Positions 46,474-55,734 of a stretch of 64,000 nucleotides of DNA are shown piece after piece. Each line of letters starts with the position of its first letter. Position 1 is the first letter of the stretch. Source of the stretch: Herbinix hemicellulosilytica (lineage in GTDB: Bacteria; Bacillota; Clostridia; Lachnospirales; Lachnospiraceae). The notes beneath the pieces are model-generated. The model did not search any database and was not told the DNA's origin. It worked only from the letters and a program-made list of their open reading frames with translations. The position numbers and the translations under genes are program-made. The stretch covers positions 62,001-126,000 of the forward strand of contig NZ_CVTD020000017.1 of the NCBI RefSeq assembly GCF_002904165.1, given 5' to 3'.

Positions 46474-48153
46474 TTAATTATTTAAGGATGCTTCATATTC
46501 TTCATATTTTAATCTGCGCTCTTCAATTATCTCTCTTGCACCAGAGTTGAGCCAATCTTCGATACCTGCATCCCATACGGCATCAAATTCTTCAGGAGCT
46601 GCTGTAATAGCTCTTGCCATTAATTCGTTACCCTTATCGATCAGGGTCTGTGTATAAGGACCTGCAGCACTTAAGGTTACAGGAACGATAATGGCAGGAC
46701 GACCGTTACGCATAGCATTCTCATAAGCGGTAATAACCAGCTCAGGCTCAACAGTATAACCGCTAGCAATAGCCTTTACATTCAGTTCCTCGTCGCCAAG
46801 GTCAAGTCCGTTGATCATGATAGTATAGTCGATATTCTGAGGAGAGTTCATGATCTTCTCGCCTTCGGCAGGTATAATTTTAGGAACACCGTTTTCAATT
46901 ACGTGAGTAACACCTTCGTCACCAAGCTGTAAGTAGCTGCGGTTTTCAAACTTGGACAACCAGTTAATATAACGAAGCGCGCCTTCTACGTTCTTGCTGA
47001 ATGCAGGTACAAAGAAGTTAACACCTGCAGAATCGTAAAGGCCTTTAACTGTCTTGCCTTCTGCATTTTGGAAAGGATCGATAGATACGATTTCAGCATC
47101 AGGTACGTTTTGTCTTAAATCTCTTAACAGACCCGGTGTATCACGATAAGGCTGATCCCAGTTGTGTATAAAGGATCCTACAACACCCATCTTAATCAGG
47201 TTATCGCTGTCTGTATCGTCTTTATAAAGTGCGAATTGGTTATCGATTAAGCCTTCATGATACATCTTGTTCAGGAAGCGAACGCCTTCCTTATATCCGG
47301 GAAGCAGATATTGACGTTCAACAACTGTATTGATCCAGCGCTCTTTGTCGCTTAAATTAGGATCAACAAAGGATTCAATTAATGCTGATGCTCTCCAGCG
47401 AACGTCACTGGTCATAGTAAACGGAACAACATTGTTCTTGCCGACTCCGCCGGGATCTTTCTCTTTGAACTGTACTAAAGCGTTATAGAATTCTTCAGTA
47501 GTTGTAGGCAGAGGTAATTCCAGTTTGTCAAGCCAGTCTTTACGGATGAAAGTACCAATTTGTGCAACGTTCATACGACGTGCAGGTATAGAATAAACTG
47601 CACCGGTTTCCATATCCATGTTACGATAAATCATGTCACGACCGGGAAGAGCAAGGTCGGGACCAAGGAATTCTTTAAGATCCGGAAGTAAAGTATCGAT
47701 ATAAGGAGCCAAGTCGGTAAGGCCGCCTAAATCACGATAGTTTGCAATCAAATCACCGCTGTATGTTAAGCATACGTCAGGTGCGGTGCCGGCAGCCATC
47801 AGGTTGTTAAGCTGATCGGTTTCTTCCCAACGGGATACTGCTACAAATGTTACACCCAAATTAAGTTCTTCTAAACATTTTTGTTTGATCCAGTCGGTGT
47901 AGTAGTTATTTGTAGGATCAGTTTTTCCGCCGTCAGTACCACGGTCAAAAACTTCTACTGTAATCTCACTGTAAGGCGGTTTTTCATCAGCTACAGGTGT
48001 TTCATTATCCTGTTTATCAGGAGTATTTGTCGGTGACTCATTTTTTGTTCCAGAATCCTGCGTATTGTTGCCACCGTTTTTCTTACCACATCCCCCCAAA
48101 ACTGTGACAATCATCATGCATACAAGCAGGATTGACAACAATTTCTTTTTCAT
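46474..48153 (-). CDS. Extracellular sugar-binding lipoprotein of an ABC importer
   Basis: The 559-residue protein starts with a lipoprotein signal (MIVTVLGGCGKK, Cys22) and a Gly/Asn/Thr linker, then a family 1 solute-binding fold of the LplA type (WIKQKCLEELN, AAGTAPDVCLTY, GVNFFVPAFSKNVEGALRYINWL). Substrate is likely an oligosaccharide or uronic-acid-containing sugar; sequence does not say more. It is the third gene after two permeases, and a hairpin before it could raise its relative expression. No ATPase is encoded here. Confidence 0.93.
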   Translation of the reverse strand: MKKKLLSILLVCMMIVTVLGGCGKKNGGNNTQDSGTKNESPTNTPDKQDNETPVADEKPPYSEITVEVFDRGTDGGKTDPTNNYYTDWIKQKCLEELNLGVTFVAVSRWEETDQLNNLMAAGTAPDVCLTYSGDLIANYRDLGGLTDLAPYIDTLLPDLKEFLGPDLALPGRDMIYRNMDMETGAVYSIPARRMNVAQIGTFIRKDWLDKLELPLPTTTEEFYNALVQFKEKDPGGVGKNNVVPFTMTSDVRWRASALIESFVDPNLSDKERWINTVVERQYLLPGYKEGVRFLNKMYHEGLIDNQFALYKDDTDSDNLIKMGVVGSFIHNWDQPYRDTPGLLRDLRQNVPDAEIVSIDPFQNAEGKTVKGLYDSAGVNFFVPAFSKNVEGALRYINWLSKFENRSYLQLGDEGVTHVIENGVPKIIPAEGEKIMNSPQNIDYTIMINGLDLGDEELNVKAIASGYTVEPELVITAYENAMRNGRPAIIVPVTLSAAGPYTQTLIDKGNELMARAITAAPEEFDAVWDAGIEDWLNSGAREIIEERRLKYEEYEASLNN

Positions 48154-48187
48154 TTTACATCCTCCTATTTATATTTTTATAAATCAC

Positions 48188-48212
48188 AACGATATCCTTA
48201 ACTTATATCGTT
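48188..48212. repeat. Hairpin between permease and binding-protein genes
   Basis: AACGATAT (48188-48195) pairs with ATATCGTT (48205-48212), with a 9-base loop, just before the ribosome site of the substrate-binding gene. Hairpins in this place often stabilise part of an operon mRNA. No T-run follows, so it is not a clear terminator. Confidence 0.5.
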
Positions 48213-48229
48213 GAAATTTATCGTTATTA

Positions 48230-49099
48230 TTACTCCTTAATTGCACCCAGGGTAACACCTGTTATAAAGTAACGCTGCAACCAAGGATAAACGACCAATA
48301 TAGGAACTGTAGCAAACATAACAGAAGCCGCTTTCAGCCCTTCACTGGCAACCGGCGCCGCAAAGCCTTCCTGTTGTGCCGTTTCTATTGATGATCTGTT
48401 ATTAATAACCTGCCATAATTTTAACTGAATAGGCGCATACTTGGGATCGGAAATATACATTAGAGCATCCGAAAACCCGTTCCATCTGCCTACCGCATAA
48501 AACAGGGCCAACGTAGCCAAAGCAGGTTTAGAAAGCGGCAGGTAAATTTTAATAAGGATATTTACAGGGCCTGCACCGTCAAGCTGAGCAGATTCTCGTA
48601 AACTTTCCGGTATTGTATAGAAAAAGCTTCTGAGTATAATCATGTTAAAAATGGACAAACAGTTAGGAATAATAAGTACCAACGGATTATCAAGCAGATT
48701 TAACTGCTTCATCAATAAATAATTCGGTATGGTACCTGCACTAAAGTACATAGTTAAAAGAAACATACTGTTAAAAAATCTTCTGCCCTTGAGATTTTCA
48801 TATATCAAAGGATATGCTGCCATTACTGTAATAACAAGCGATACGATAGTACATATAAGAGTTAATAGGGCAGTCCACCATAATGAACGTACGAATGCCT
48901 TATCCTGTAATACGTAATAATATGACTCCAAAGTAAATTCCACAGGCCAGAATGAAACCCGGTTGTTTATCATAGCCTGGGTTGAGCTAAAGGACCTGGC
49001 AAGGATATTTACCATAGGCAATAAGCACAATAAAATAAATAAAAAGCATATAGCTGCAATTATAATGTCTTCAATTTTTCTTCTTTTTGACTTAACCAT
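48230..49099 (-). CDS. Carbohydrate ABC transporter permease (LplC/YtcP-like)
   Basis: The 289-residue membrane protein has six predicted helices and the ABC permease EAA loop (RESAQLDGAGPVNILIKIYLPLSKPALAT, shown in parts as EAA-like SAQLDGAG and the Pro-rich end). The N-terminus (RKIEDIIIAAICFLF) and the tail ITGVTLGAIKE are typical of the LplC subfamily. It follows the first permease gene by 15 bases and forms a heterodimer with it. Confidence 0.94.
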   Translation of the reverse strand: MVKSKRRKIEDIIIAAICFLFILLCLLPMVNILARSFSSTQAMINNRVSFWPVEFTLESYYYVLQDKAFVRSLWWTALLTLICTIVSLVITVMAAYPLIYENLKGRRFFNSMFLLTMYFSAGTIPNYLLMKQLNLLDNPLVLIIPNCLSIFNMIILRSFFYTIPESLRESAQLDGAGPVNILIKIYLPLSKPALATLALFYAVGRWNGFSDALMYISDPKYAPIQLKLWQVINNRSSIETAQQEGFAAPVASEGLKAASVMFATVPILVVYPWLQRYFITGVTLGAIKE

Positions 49100-49114
49100 T
49101 AGTCCAAAACCCCC

Positions 49115-50044
49115 TTACCATATTCCGCGTTCGCCGAAACGTTTTGCAATAGCATTGGCACCAAATAAGAAAATAACACAAACAACCGACTGGAATAATC
49201 CTACTGCAGCTGTAAGGGAGAACTGAAATCCCCTGATACCTACACGATAAACATAAGTACTTAACACATCAGCCACATCCATAACCAAGTCATTTTGCAT
49301 TGCAAAAGGACGGTCAAATTCGCTTCCTAAAATCCGTCCCATGTTCATAATCAAAAGCACAATTATAGTGGAACGGATTCCCGGCAAAGTAACATGCCAT
49401 ATTTTCCTTAAACGTGAAGCACCGTCAACTTCAGCCGCTTCATACAATTCAGGGTTTATGCCGGTAATCGCTGCCAGATATATAATCGTATTCCAACCCA
49501 TTTCTTTCCATAAGCCTAAAGCTATATACGTTGCTACATATAAGCCGTTTTCCATAAGAAAGTTTATGGGACCCAATCCGACCTTGCCAAGTAACACATT
49601 TACAACACCGGTACGGGGTGCCAAAAGCTGCCTTGCCATACCGCTTATAATAATCCATGACAAAAAGTGAGGAAGATATACTATTGTCTGCGTTACCCTT
49701 TTATAGCGCTTAAATGCAAGCTCATTTAAAAGCAAAGCCAATATTATCGGAAAAGGAAATCCGAATATCAGATCAAGAAAGTTTAATAATAAAGTATTGC
49801 GAAGTGCATACCAAAAATCTTTTGTCTGAAAAGCCTTTTGAAACCATTTAAAAATGGGATCTGACCACTCAGAAGCCCATACACCCTTAAACATGTTATA
49901 GTCTTTGAAGGCCATAACTATATTTGTCATTGGCAAATACCTGAATACTACGGCAAATGCCACAGGTAACAACAACATCAAATAAAGGGTCCATGTCTTC
50001 TTAAGGTATACATAGGCTTTTTGTGCTGTCCGCTTTTTTTTCAT
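49115..50044 (-). CDS. Sugar ABC transporter permease (LplB-like)
   Basis: The 309-residue protein has about six membrane helices and the EAA motif ELYEAAEVDGASRLRKIWHVTLP in the loop before helix five. YLPMTNIVMAFKDYNMFKGVW-type residues near 40 identify the LplB/YtcP subgroup. GGGGGA lies 10 bases before the ATG. It is the first gene of the permease-permease-binding protein operon, divergent from the AraC regulator, which most likely controls it. Confidence 0.94.
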   Translation of the reverse strand: MKKKRTAQKAYVYLKKTWTLYLMLLLPVAFAVVFRYLPMTNIVMAFKDYNMFKGVWASEWSDPIFKWFQKAFQTKDFWYALRNTLLLNFLDLIFGFPFPIILALLLNELAFKRYKRVTQTIVYLPHFLSWIIISGMARQLLAPRTGVVNVLLGKVGLGPINFLMENGLYVATYIALGLWKEMGWNTIIYLAAITGINPELYEAAEVDGASRLRKIWHVTLPGIRSTIIVLLIMNMGRILGSEFDRPFAMQNDLVMDVADVLSTYVYRVGIRGFQFSLTAAVGLFQSVVCVIFLFGANAIAKRFGERGIW

Positions 50045-50371
50045 GATATTTTAAGTCCCCCTTGTACTTAATTGACAAAATCTTTTTGTCTGATTGGTAT
50101 AAACACTATAAGTATTTATAAACCAAATTATATACTTCTTACAATAAACACACCTGCTCATTAATAAACGCCATGCTTTTTAACTAATTTTAATCCATTA
50201 TAACAGTGTATTTTGGAAAAAAACATGGGTAAACTATTGAAATCATGTAAAAATTATAGATAACTTTACATAATTTATTCAGTCCGATTAATTGACATAT
50301 TACCACAAGTCATTTAAACTAGTATTGTAGACATTAATTATAATTGTTGCCTTAATTGGAAAGGGATCATA
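50045..50371. other. Divergent regulatory gap between lplB-like and araC-like genes
   Basis: This 327-base spacer holds the araC promoter (50292-50320) and should hold the transporter promoter and regulator sites, which I could not define. A TATAAT-like box near 50127 on the minus strand lacks a clear -35. No gene is visible. Confidence 0.5.
50292..50320 (+). promoter_or_regulatory. Promoter of the AraC-family regulator
   Basis: TTGACA (50292-50297) and TAAACT (50315-50320) are 17 bases apart. The expected start is about 45 bases before the ATG at 50372. Confidence 0.65.
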
Positions 50372-51199
50372 ATGAGCAACTTCGACTATTTGGATGATAT
50401 AAACGTTACAGTCGATTATTTTAACCATAGAATCTGCACACCCAACTGGGAAATTGAAGACGGAGTTATAGATTTTGTCGATATAACATATATTATTAGT
50501 GGTCAGGCTGAATATACCATAGACGGAACCAGGTATATTGTTTCATCCGGTGATCTTATTTGTATACCCAGCGGAAGCAAGCGTTCAGCTGTAAGCATTC
50601 CCGATGCTTTAATGGAATGCTACTCCGTAAACGGTAAAATATTCAATATCAACGGCGAAGATGTTACACTTCCCTTGCCTCTTATCCGCAATATAGGTCT
50701 GCATAAGGATATTATTAACTTATATAACGATTTAAATACCATTTGGACTTTAAAAGATCCCGGTTATAAATTGCGGGCAAAGGGAATATACCTCATGATT
50801 TTACAGCGTTATTTTCAAATAATAATTTACCAGAGAGATACCAGTATCATGGACACCAGGATTAAAAAAGTCCTTCATTATATGTCCAACCATTATAATG
50901 AACCTCTCACCGTTCAAAAAATGGCCTCTATGTTTAATTTGAGCGATATGTATTTCGGTAATCTGTTCAAGCAGGAAACCGGAATGTCATTTCGAAATTT
51001 TCTTACCCTTATCCGTATGAACAGGGCCGAAGAAATGCTCTACAGCGGCGAATATAAAATACATGAAATTGCCGATGCATGCGGATTTAACGATGTATTT
51101 TATTTCAGCAGGGTATTTAAGAAATTCCGGGGAATTTCACCTTCAGATGCTATAAGAAAAAACAAGCAAAAAAACGGAATATACGAAGACAGTGTATAA
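50372..51199 (+). CDS. AraC-family transcriptional regulator
   Basis: The 275-residue protein has an N-terminal cupin sensor (about 15-100: YIISGQAEYTIDGTRY, GDLICIPSGSKR) and a C-terminal AraC DNA-binding domain with two helix-turn-helix units (LTVQKMASMFNLSDMYFGNLFKQETG and IHEIADACGFNDVFYFSRVFKKFRGISP, motifs in parts). It is likely the sugar-responsive activator of the divergent ABC importer. AAAGGGATC precedes the ATG. A terminator follows. Confidence 0.94.
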   Translation: MSNFDYLDDINVTVDYFNHRICTPNWEIEDGVIDFVDITYIISGQAEYTIDGTRYIVSSGDLICIPSGSKRSAVSIPDALMECYSVNGKIFNINGEDVTLPLPLIRNIGLHKDIINLYNDLNTIWTLKDPGYKLRAKGIYLMILQRYFQIIIYQRDTSIMDTRIKKVLHYMSNHYNEPLTVQKMASMFNLSDMYFGNLFKQETGMSFRNFLTLIRMNRAEEMLYSGEYKIHEIADACGFNDVFYFSRVFKKFRGISPSDAIRKNKQKNGIYEDSV

Positions 51200-51206
51200 A
51201 AATGAT

Positions 51207-51267
51207 CGGCATTATTTGCTTATGGTTTGTTTGCAGATAACCGCAGCAAATTATGCCGCCTTTTATT
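51207..51267 (+). terminator. Terminator after the AraC-family gene
   Basis: CGGCAT at 51207-51212 pairs with ATGCCG at 51253-51258, and ATTTGC with GCAAAT further in. A TTTTATT tail follows at 51261-51267. Confidence 0.7.
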
Positions 51268-51718
51268 ATCCTAAATCTCCCGTACAATTTATAAGAGCCT
51301 TATATATTCTTTACATACCCGATAATTCTGATATAAAATCCACATTTTCTTATTTTTTTCATCTCTAATTTTAATTTGATATTGTCCCCGTATTCAGCTT
51401 TTAAGTACATACTTTTTATTCCCATATTTAATATGCTTCACTTCTTGCCTGTCATTGTATTTTACAATCAGCCGCTATAAAGATGCTTTATATAATATAA
51501 AGAATAGACAGTAACATACTTTAATATTTTTTACTGCTTTTTATTGAAATTGCCAATTATTAATGAATTAAAAAATATGAATTTTGAATAAATATCAGTT
51601 AAAATTTGTGCCGGTATACGATTTTTCCGGTAAAATATTTTAAACACAAAACGTAAATGTTAATATACGTAAAAGTTTGTCGTTTATATTCCTCACATTC
51701 GCCGAATGGAGGATTTAT
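51268..51718. other. AT-rich gap before the Big_2 protein gene; no gene
   Basis: About 450 bases with many short stops in all frames and no ribosome site until 51705. Short repeats of ACGTAAA lie near 51648-51675. I see no RNA gene or clear promoter. Confidence 0.5.
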
Positions 51719-52726
51719 ATGCCAAGATTCAAAAAAATACTCTACTTATTAGTTTTATGTTTCTTATTTACCCTTCTTACTTTTATAGCTCCAAATAAGC
51801 ATGCCCAGGCTTCAAAACTCTTTTCATTTGTTATTTTGTCCAGTTACAACAAGACGGTAAATATCGGTGATGAATTCTATCTGGTTGCTGTCACTTCCAA
51901 CGGGAAAATGCCGAAATGGTCCAGTAGCAGTTCAAAAATAGCATCAGTCAATACTTACGGAAAAGTGACAGCCAAAAAAGAAGGTACCGCAACGATTACC
52001 GCCAAAATAGACAAGGCGGAAGCGTCCTGCAAAGTTACGGTCAAAAAAACCGAAATAACAATCAGTGATACATATATAATTATTGAGAGGGGCGAAACTT
52101 ATAACCTGTCCGCGACCACCTCGAATAATAAACATGTTAACTGGACCAGCAGTCATAAAAGCATAGCCGTCGTTGACGATAAGGGTAATGTAACCGGCTT
52201 AAAGCCCGGTGAGACTACCGTTACAGCAACAGTCGACGGCAGCAAAGCAACCTGTAAGGTTAAAGTTAAATATCCGACGGTAACTTTGGATAAGAAAAAA
52301 GTAACCTTATATCGAGGCCAAAGCATAAAACTGAATGCCCATGTATCCTCCGGAGCAGAACCCAAATGGAAATCAAATAAAAAAAGTGTGGCCATCGTAA
52401 ACCCCGACGGAACGGTTACCGCCATCAAAAACGGCACAGCCATTATCACGGCCACAGTAGACGGAGTATCCCAAACCTGTGAGGTAATCGTAAAAAAACC
52501 TGAGATCAAAATAAGTGCTTCCGAATTAACCATAAAAGCCGGTCAGAAAGTATTGTTAAGTGCTTATGTATCCTCAGGAAATTACCCTGAATGGTCAACA
52601 AGCAATCCAAATGTAGCCACAGTTGATTCTCTCGGATGGGTAACCGGAGTAAAAAAAGGCAAAGCCTACATATATGTTAAAGAAGATGGCACAAAGGTAA
52701 AATGTACTGTTTATGTAACCGATTAA
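51719..52726 (+). CDS. Secreted protein with four Ig-like (Big_2) domains
   Basis: The start at 51719 follows GGAGGATTTAT; the frame opens 42 bases earlier. A signal peptide (helix FKKILYLLVLCFLFTLL, cleavage near HAQA-S) precedes four repeats of about 75-80 residues, each with a W-S/T-S-S...A-x-V...G-x-V-T...G-T-x-x-I-T-A pattern typical of Big_2. The fourth is the most divergent. There is no catalytic or anchoring domain, so binding or adhesion is likely. It is monocistronic with a terminator after it. Big_2 repeats occur in surface proteins of many Firmicutes. Confidence 0.93.
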   Translation: MPRFKKILYLLVLCFLFTLLTFIAPNKHAQASKLFSFVILSSYNKTVNIGDEFYLVAVTSNGKMPKWSSSSSKIASVNTYGKVTAKKEGTATITAKIDKAEASCKVTVKKTEITISDTYIIIERGETYNLSATTSNNKHVNWTSSHKSIAVVDDKGNVTGLKPGETTVTATVDGSKATCKVKVKYPTVTLDKKKVTLYRGQSIKLNAHVSSGAEPKWKSNKKSVAIVNPDGTVTAIKNGTAIITATVDGVSQTCEVIVKKPEIKISASELTIKAGQKVLLSAYVSSGNYPEWSTSNPNVATVDSLGWVTGVKKGKAYIYVKEDGTKVKCTVYVTD

Positions 52727-52779
52727 ATCACCATAAAAAAACTTTTAAAAGTGAGGAATATACGATAAACTTTAAAAAA

Positions 52780-52815
52780 GAGGATGTCTCAAGTTAATAT
52801 TTTGGGACATCCTTT
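52780..52815 (+). terminator. Terminator after the Big_2 gene
   Basis: GAGGATGTCTCAA (52780-52792) pairs with TTGGGACATCC (52802-52812) with one wobble, followed by TTTTAATT. The rest of 52816-53202 is very AT-rich and has no gene. Confidence 0.85.
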
Positions 52816-53202
52816 TAATTCGCCCGTTTAATAGTTTTCTTACCTGTCTAACCGGTAAAATTTACTTATTATTATAAAAATATATATATTAATGCAAGAA
52901 TTAAGATTGATATAGATGCTAAAATTAACTTATTTCTATTTAAAATTCCTTTGTTTTAATATCCTAATTTTTTTACTCTAGTATCTAAATCCCTTATATT
53001 AATTCTTATATATTCTTTTATAAGTTTTTCTTTTTACCTTCTTAATAATTTACTTTTATATTTCCTTTTTATCTTCTTATTTTTATTTCATCCCTGATAT
53101 TTTTACTAAGGATTCTATTATTTTTTAAAATTACCTCTTGATTTTTAAATGTAAATGTGTAATAATATGTTTACAATTTTATTGTATACAATTTAAAATA
53201 AT

Positions 53203-53262
53203 TTAATTAAATTATGTTTAATTAAATTATATATTATTAAATCACACTTAATTAAATAATAA
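53203..53262. repeat. Four 15-bp tandem repeats upstream of sod
   Basis: Four consecutive 15-base units begin at 53203, 53218, 53233 and 53248, with consensus TTAATTAAATTATNN. Units 1 and 2 differ at one base, unit 3 is degenerate and unit 4 is close. The last ends 44 bases before the sod ATG. They could be operator or UP-element copies. Confidence 0.85.
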
Positions 53263-53306
53263 AAATATGAAATTAATTTACTATTGATTATAAAGGAGGA
53301 TGCCAT

Positions 53307-53933
53307 ATGTTTAAACAAATTGAACTTAATTATGATTTCAACGCTTTGGAGCCTTATATCGACGAACTTACAATGAATACTCACTACTCAAAGCATCATG
53401 CCACTTATACCAACAACTTAAACACTGCTTTGGATAAATTGCCTGAATTACAGGGAAAATCCATTGAGGATATATTAAGAAACCTTGCCGACATTTCCGA
53501 TGAAGGATTAAGAACCGCCGTAAGAAATAACGGTGGCGGCTACTATAACCACAACTTATACTTTGCGGTATTACGTCCCGGCGGAAGCAAAAAACCGGAA
53601 GGAGAATTGGCAAAACAGATTGAGAAAGACTTTGGCAGTTTTGAAGCCCTGAAAGAGAAATTGTCATCTGCCGCTCTGGGCAGATTCGGCTCCGGTTGGG
53701 CTTGGCTGTCGGCCAATAAAAACGGGGACTTACAAGTATCCTCAAGCCCTAACCAGGATAACCCCCTAATGGAAAACGGCGGGGTTTGGGTTCCTATACT
53801 TGGCATTGACGTATGGGAGCATGCCTACTATCTGAAATACAAAAATCTTCGCGGCGAATATATCAGTGCCTTCTTTGAAGTATTAAATTGGGATGAAGTA
53901 GCTTCAAACTATTCCAAAATAAAGTCCGCATAA
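53307..53933 (+). CDS. Superoxide dismutase (Fe/Mn family)
   Basis: The enzyme turns superoxide to oxygen and peroxide. All four metal ligands are present: His26 (NTHYSKHH), His82 (YYNHNLYF), Asp168 and His172 (DVWEHAYYLKYKN). The GSGWAWL and NQDNPL segments are typical, and NQD favours manganese. No signal peptide, so cytoplasmic. AAAGGAGG precedes the ATG. An oxygen-defence gene fits an anaerobe exposed to traces of oxygen. The 208-residue length is normal. Confidence 0.96.
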   Translation: MFKQIELNYDFNALEPYIDELTMNTHYSKHHATYTNNLNTALDKLPELQGKSIEDILRNLADISDEGLRTAVRNNGGGYYNHNLYFAVLRPGGSKKPEGELAKQIEKDFGSFEALKEKLSSAALGRFGSGWAWLSANKNGDLQVSSSPNQDNPLMENGGVWVPILGIDVWEHAYYLKYKNLRGEYISAFFEVLNWDEVASNYSKIKSA

Positions 53934-53958
53934 TTGCCCCCTAAAAAGCTCCTAAATT

Positions 53959-54010
53959 GAAACACCGGTTGAGATTTGCATTTAATATGCAAATCCGACC
54001 GGTGTTTTTT
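53959..54010 (+). terminator. Terminator after sod
   Basis: AAACACCGGTT (53960-53970) pairs with ACCGGTGTTTT (53998-54008), and GATTTGCAT with ATGCAAATC inside. A run of T ends it. It also separates sod from the convergent ridA-type gene. Confidence 0.9.
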
Positions 54011-54098
54011 ACAAATACAAGTCATAAACTCACACTTTTATTTCAGTCTTTAATTGCTTTGTACTGCTTTTACTATTGCATTCTGTTGACCTGTAAAC

Positions 54099-54473
54099 CT
54101 ATTTCACAACAGCTATTAATTCTACTTCCACCAAAACCCCTTTGGGAAGTTCTTTAACAGCCACACAGGAACGGGCAGGTTTTTCAGTAAAATACTCGGC
54201 ATAAACTTCGTTAAATGCCGCAAAGTCCCCCATATCTGCCAAGAAACAGGTGGTTTTTACAACATTCTCAAATGTAGTGCCTGAGGCATCCAATATGGCT
54301 TTAAGGTTTTTCATTACCTGAAGGGCCTGTTCTTTTATGCCCCCCTCCACTACCTGACCGTTTTCGGGATTTAAAGGGATCTGTCCCGATGTATAAAGCA
54401 TACCGTTTACTATTACAGCCTGACTGTAAGGTCCAATGGCAGCAGGTGCCTTGTCAGTATAAATTTTTTGCAT
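54099..54473 (-). CDS. RidA family enamine/imine deaminase
   Basis: RidA hydrolyses the reactive 2-aminoacrylate released by PLP enzymes. The 124-residue protein carries [32 protein letters not shown], and the substrate-binding Arg in [19 protein letters not shown]. Full length. No partner gene adjoins; it stands between convergent sod and divergent eamA-type genes. Confidence 0.96.
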   Translation of the reverse strand: MQKIYTDKAPAAIGPYSQAVIVNGMLYTSGQIPLNPENGQVVEGGIKEQALQVMKNLKAILDASGTTFENVVKTTCFLADMGDFAAFNEVYAEYFTEKPARSCVAVKELPKGVLVEVELIAVVK

Positions 54474-54655
54474 ATTATCCTCATCCCTTCTATTTAGATT
54501 AATCTAAATTATAGCATTTAAAAGCCCCAAATCAAAAAGTTTTTATAGACTATCTGCTAATTTTCGTATATAATTATACCGTTTTATTTCCTTATATGGC
54601 AATGCCATTTATAGCAAAAAAATCTAATATTTTACATTAACAAAGGAGAGTGTTT

Positions 54656-55564
54656 ATGTGGTTTTTATTCGCATTACTTACTACCCTTTCATGGGGTGCG
54701 GCCGATCTGTTCTATAAAAAAGGCTCGGACAGCAACGACAAATATAGCCATATAAAAATCGGAATAATGGTCGGTATCGTAATGGGCATTCATGGTATCC
54801 TGTATATGATTACAAACGGAATTGCATTTGTTCCTTTAGATATCGTAAAATACCTGCCTGTATCATTTTTCTATATACTTTCCATGCTTATCGGATATTT
54901 GGGTCTCAGATATATTGAATTATCCATATCATCCCCGGTGCAAAATTCATCCGGAGCCATAACGGCAATTGCTTTATTGATACTCTTTCCGGAACAGCTC
55001 CGTGTTATTGATATAACAGGTATATTATTGATAACCGGTGGTGTTGTCGGTCTTGCAATACTTGAAAAGAAACTGCAGGACGAAGCCCTTAAGGCAGAAA
55101 ATGTGGCGGTAGATCCCAAATACCAGATAAGCTTTTTGGCTATAACATTTCCTATTCTCTATGCGGTTTTGGATGCCGCAGGAACAGCCGCTGACGGCAT
55201 TTACCTTGATAAACTTAGTCTTATAAGCGAAGATGCCGCATTGTTGGCTTATGAATTTACCTGGCTGATATATGCTATAATATCATGGATATTCCTTTCC
55301 GTAATAAAAAAACAAAAATTCAACGTATTAAAGGAACCGGTCAGATTGTCTGCAGCCGTATTTGAAACAATTGGCCAATTCTTTTATGTATTTGCCATAT
55401 CAAATAATGCGGTTGTATCTGCACCCATGATTGCTTCCTACAGCATAGTCTCGGTTATTTTGTCCCGGATATTCTTAAAAGAAAAGCTCAGTAAACAACA
55501 TTATATTTTGATTGTTATAGTCATGATTGGTATAATTGTTCTTGGGGTTGCTGAAGAGCTGTAA
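54656..55564 (+). CDS. EamA/DMT-family membrane transporter
   Basis: Ten hydrophobic helices in two EamA halves make up the 302-residue protein; the first half ends around residue 135 (IVGLAILEK-like), after which a polar loop precedes the second half. The substrate is unknown. The start at 54656 lies 7 bases after AAAGGAG; a GTG two codons earlier is too close. It is monocistronic, ending at the terminator at 55602-55650. Confidence 0.88.
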   Translation: MWFLFALLTTLSWGAADLFYKKGSDSNDKYSHIKIGIMVGIVMGIHGILYMITNGIAFVPLDIVKYLPVSFFYILSMLIGYLGLRYIELSISSPVQNSSGAITAIALLILFPEQLRVIDITGILLITGGVVGLAILEKKLQDEALKAENVAVDPKYQISFLAITFPILYAVLDAAGTAADGIYLDKLSLISEDAALLAYEFTWLIYAIISWIFLSVIKKQKFNVLKEPVRLSAAVFETIGQFFYVFAISNNAVVSAPMIASYSIVSVILSRIFLKEKLSKQHYILIVIVMIGIIVLGVAEEL

Positions 55565-55601
55565 AAGATATTTTATAATACGATGTATAAATACTTATAT
55601 A

Positions 55602-55650
55602 AAAAGCCAATGCCGGCAGATAGTTTTTTATCCACATGGCATTGGCTTAT
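55602..55650. terminator. Terminator between eamA-type and DUF362 genes
   Basis: AAGCCAATGCC (55604-55614) pairs perfectly with GGCATTGGCTT (55638-55648), with a 23-base loop, followed by ATTTATATAA. It serves the plus-strand permease gene, and the minus-strand DUF362 gene ends 85 bases away. Confidence 0.8.
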
Positions 55651-55734
55651 TTATATAATTATCCACAAATTAAACTATCACAGTACCGGTTATCCGATTC
55701 ATACTCTTTTATTTCTGCAATAGGCTTTAAGGTC

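Noticed and set aside
52820-53200. CRISPR array or RNA gene in the long AT-rich gap before sod
   Set aside because: No regular direct repeats with spacers are present apart from the four contiguous 15-bp units, and no stable fold was seen.
53193-53384. Minus-strand frame over the sod promoter
   Set aside because: The product repeats NLIKHNLIK-like segments only because it reads the 15-bp tandem repeats; no ribosome site.
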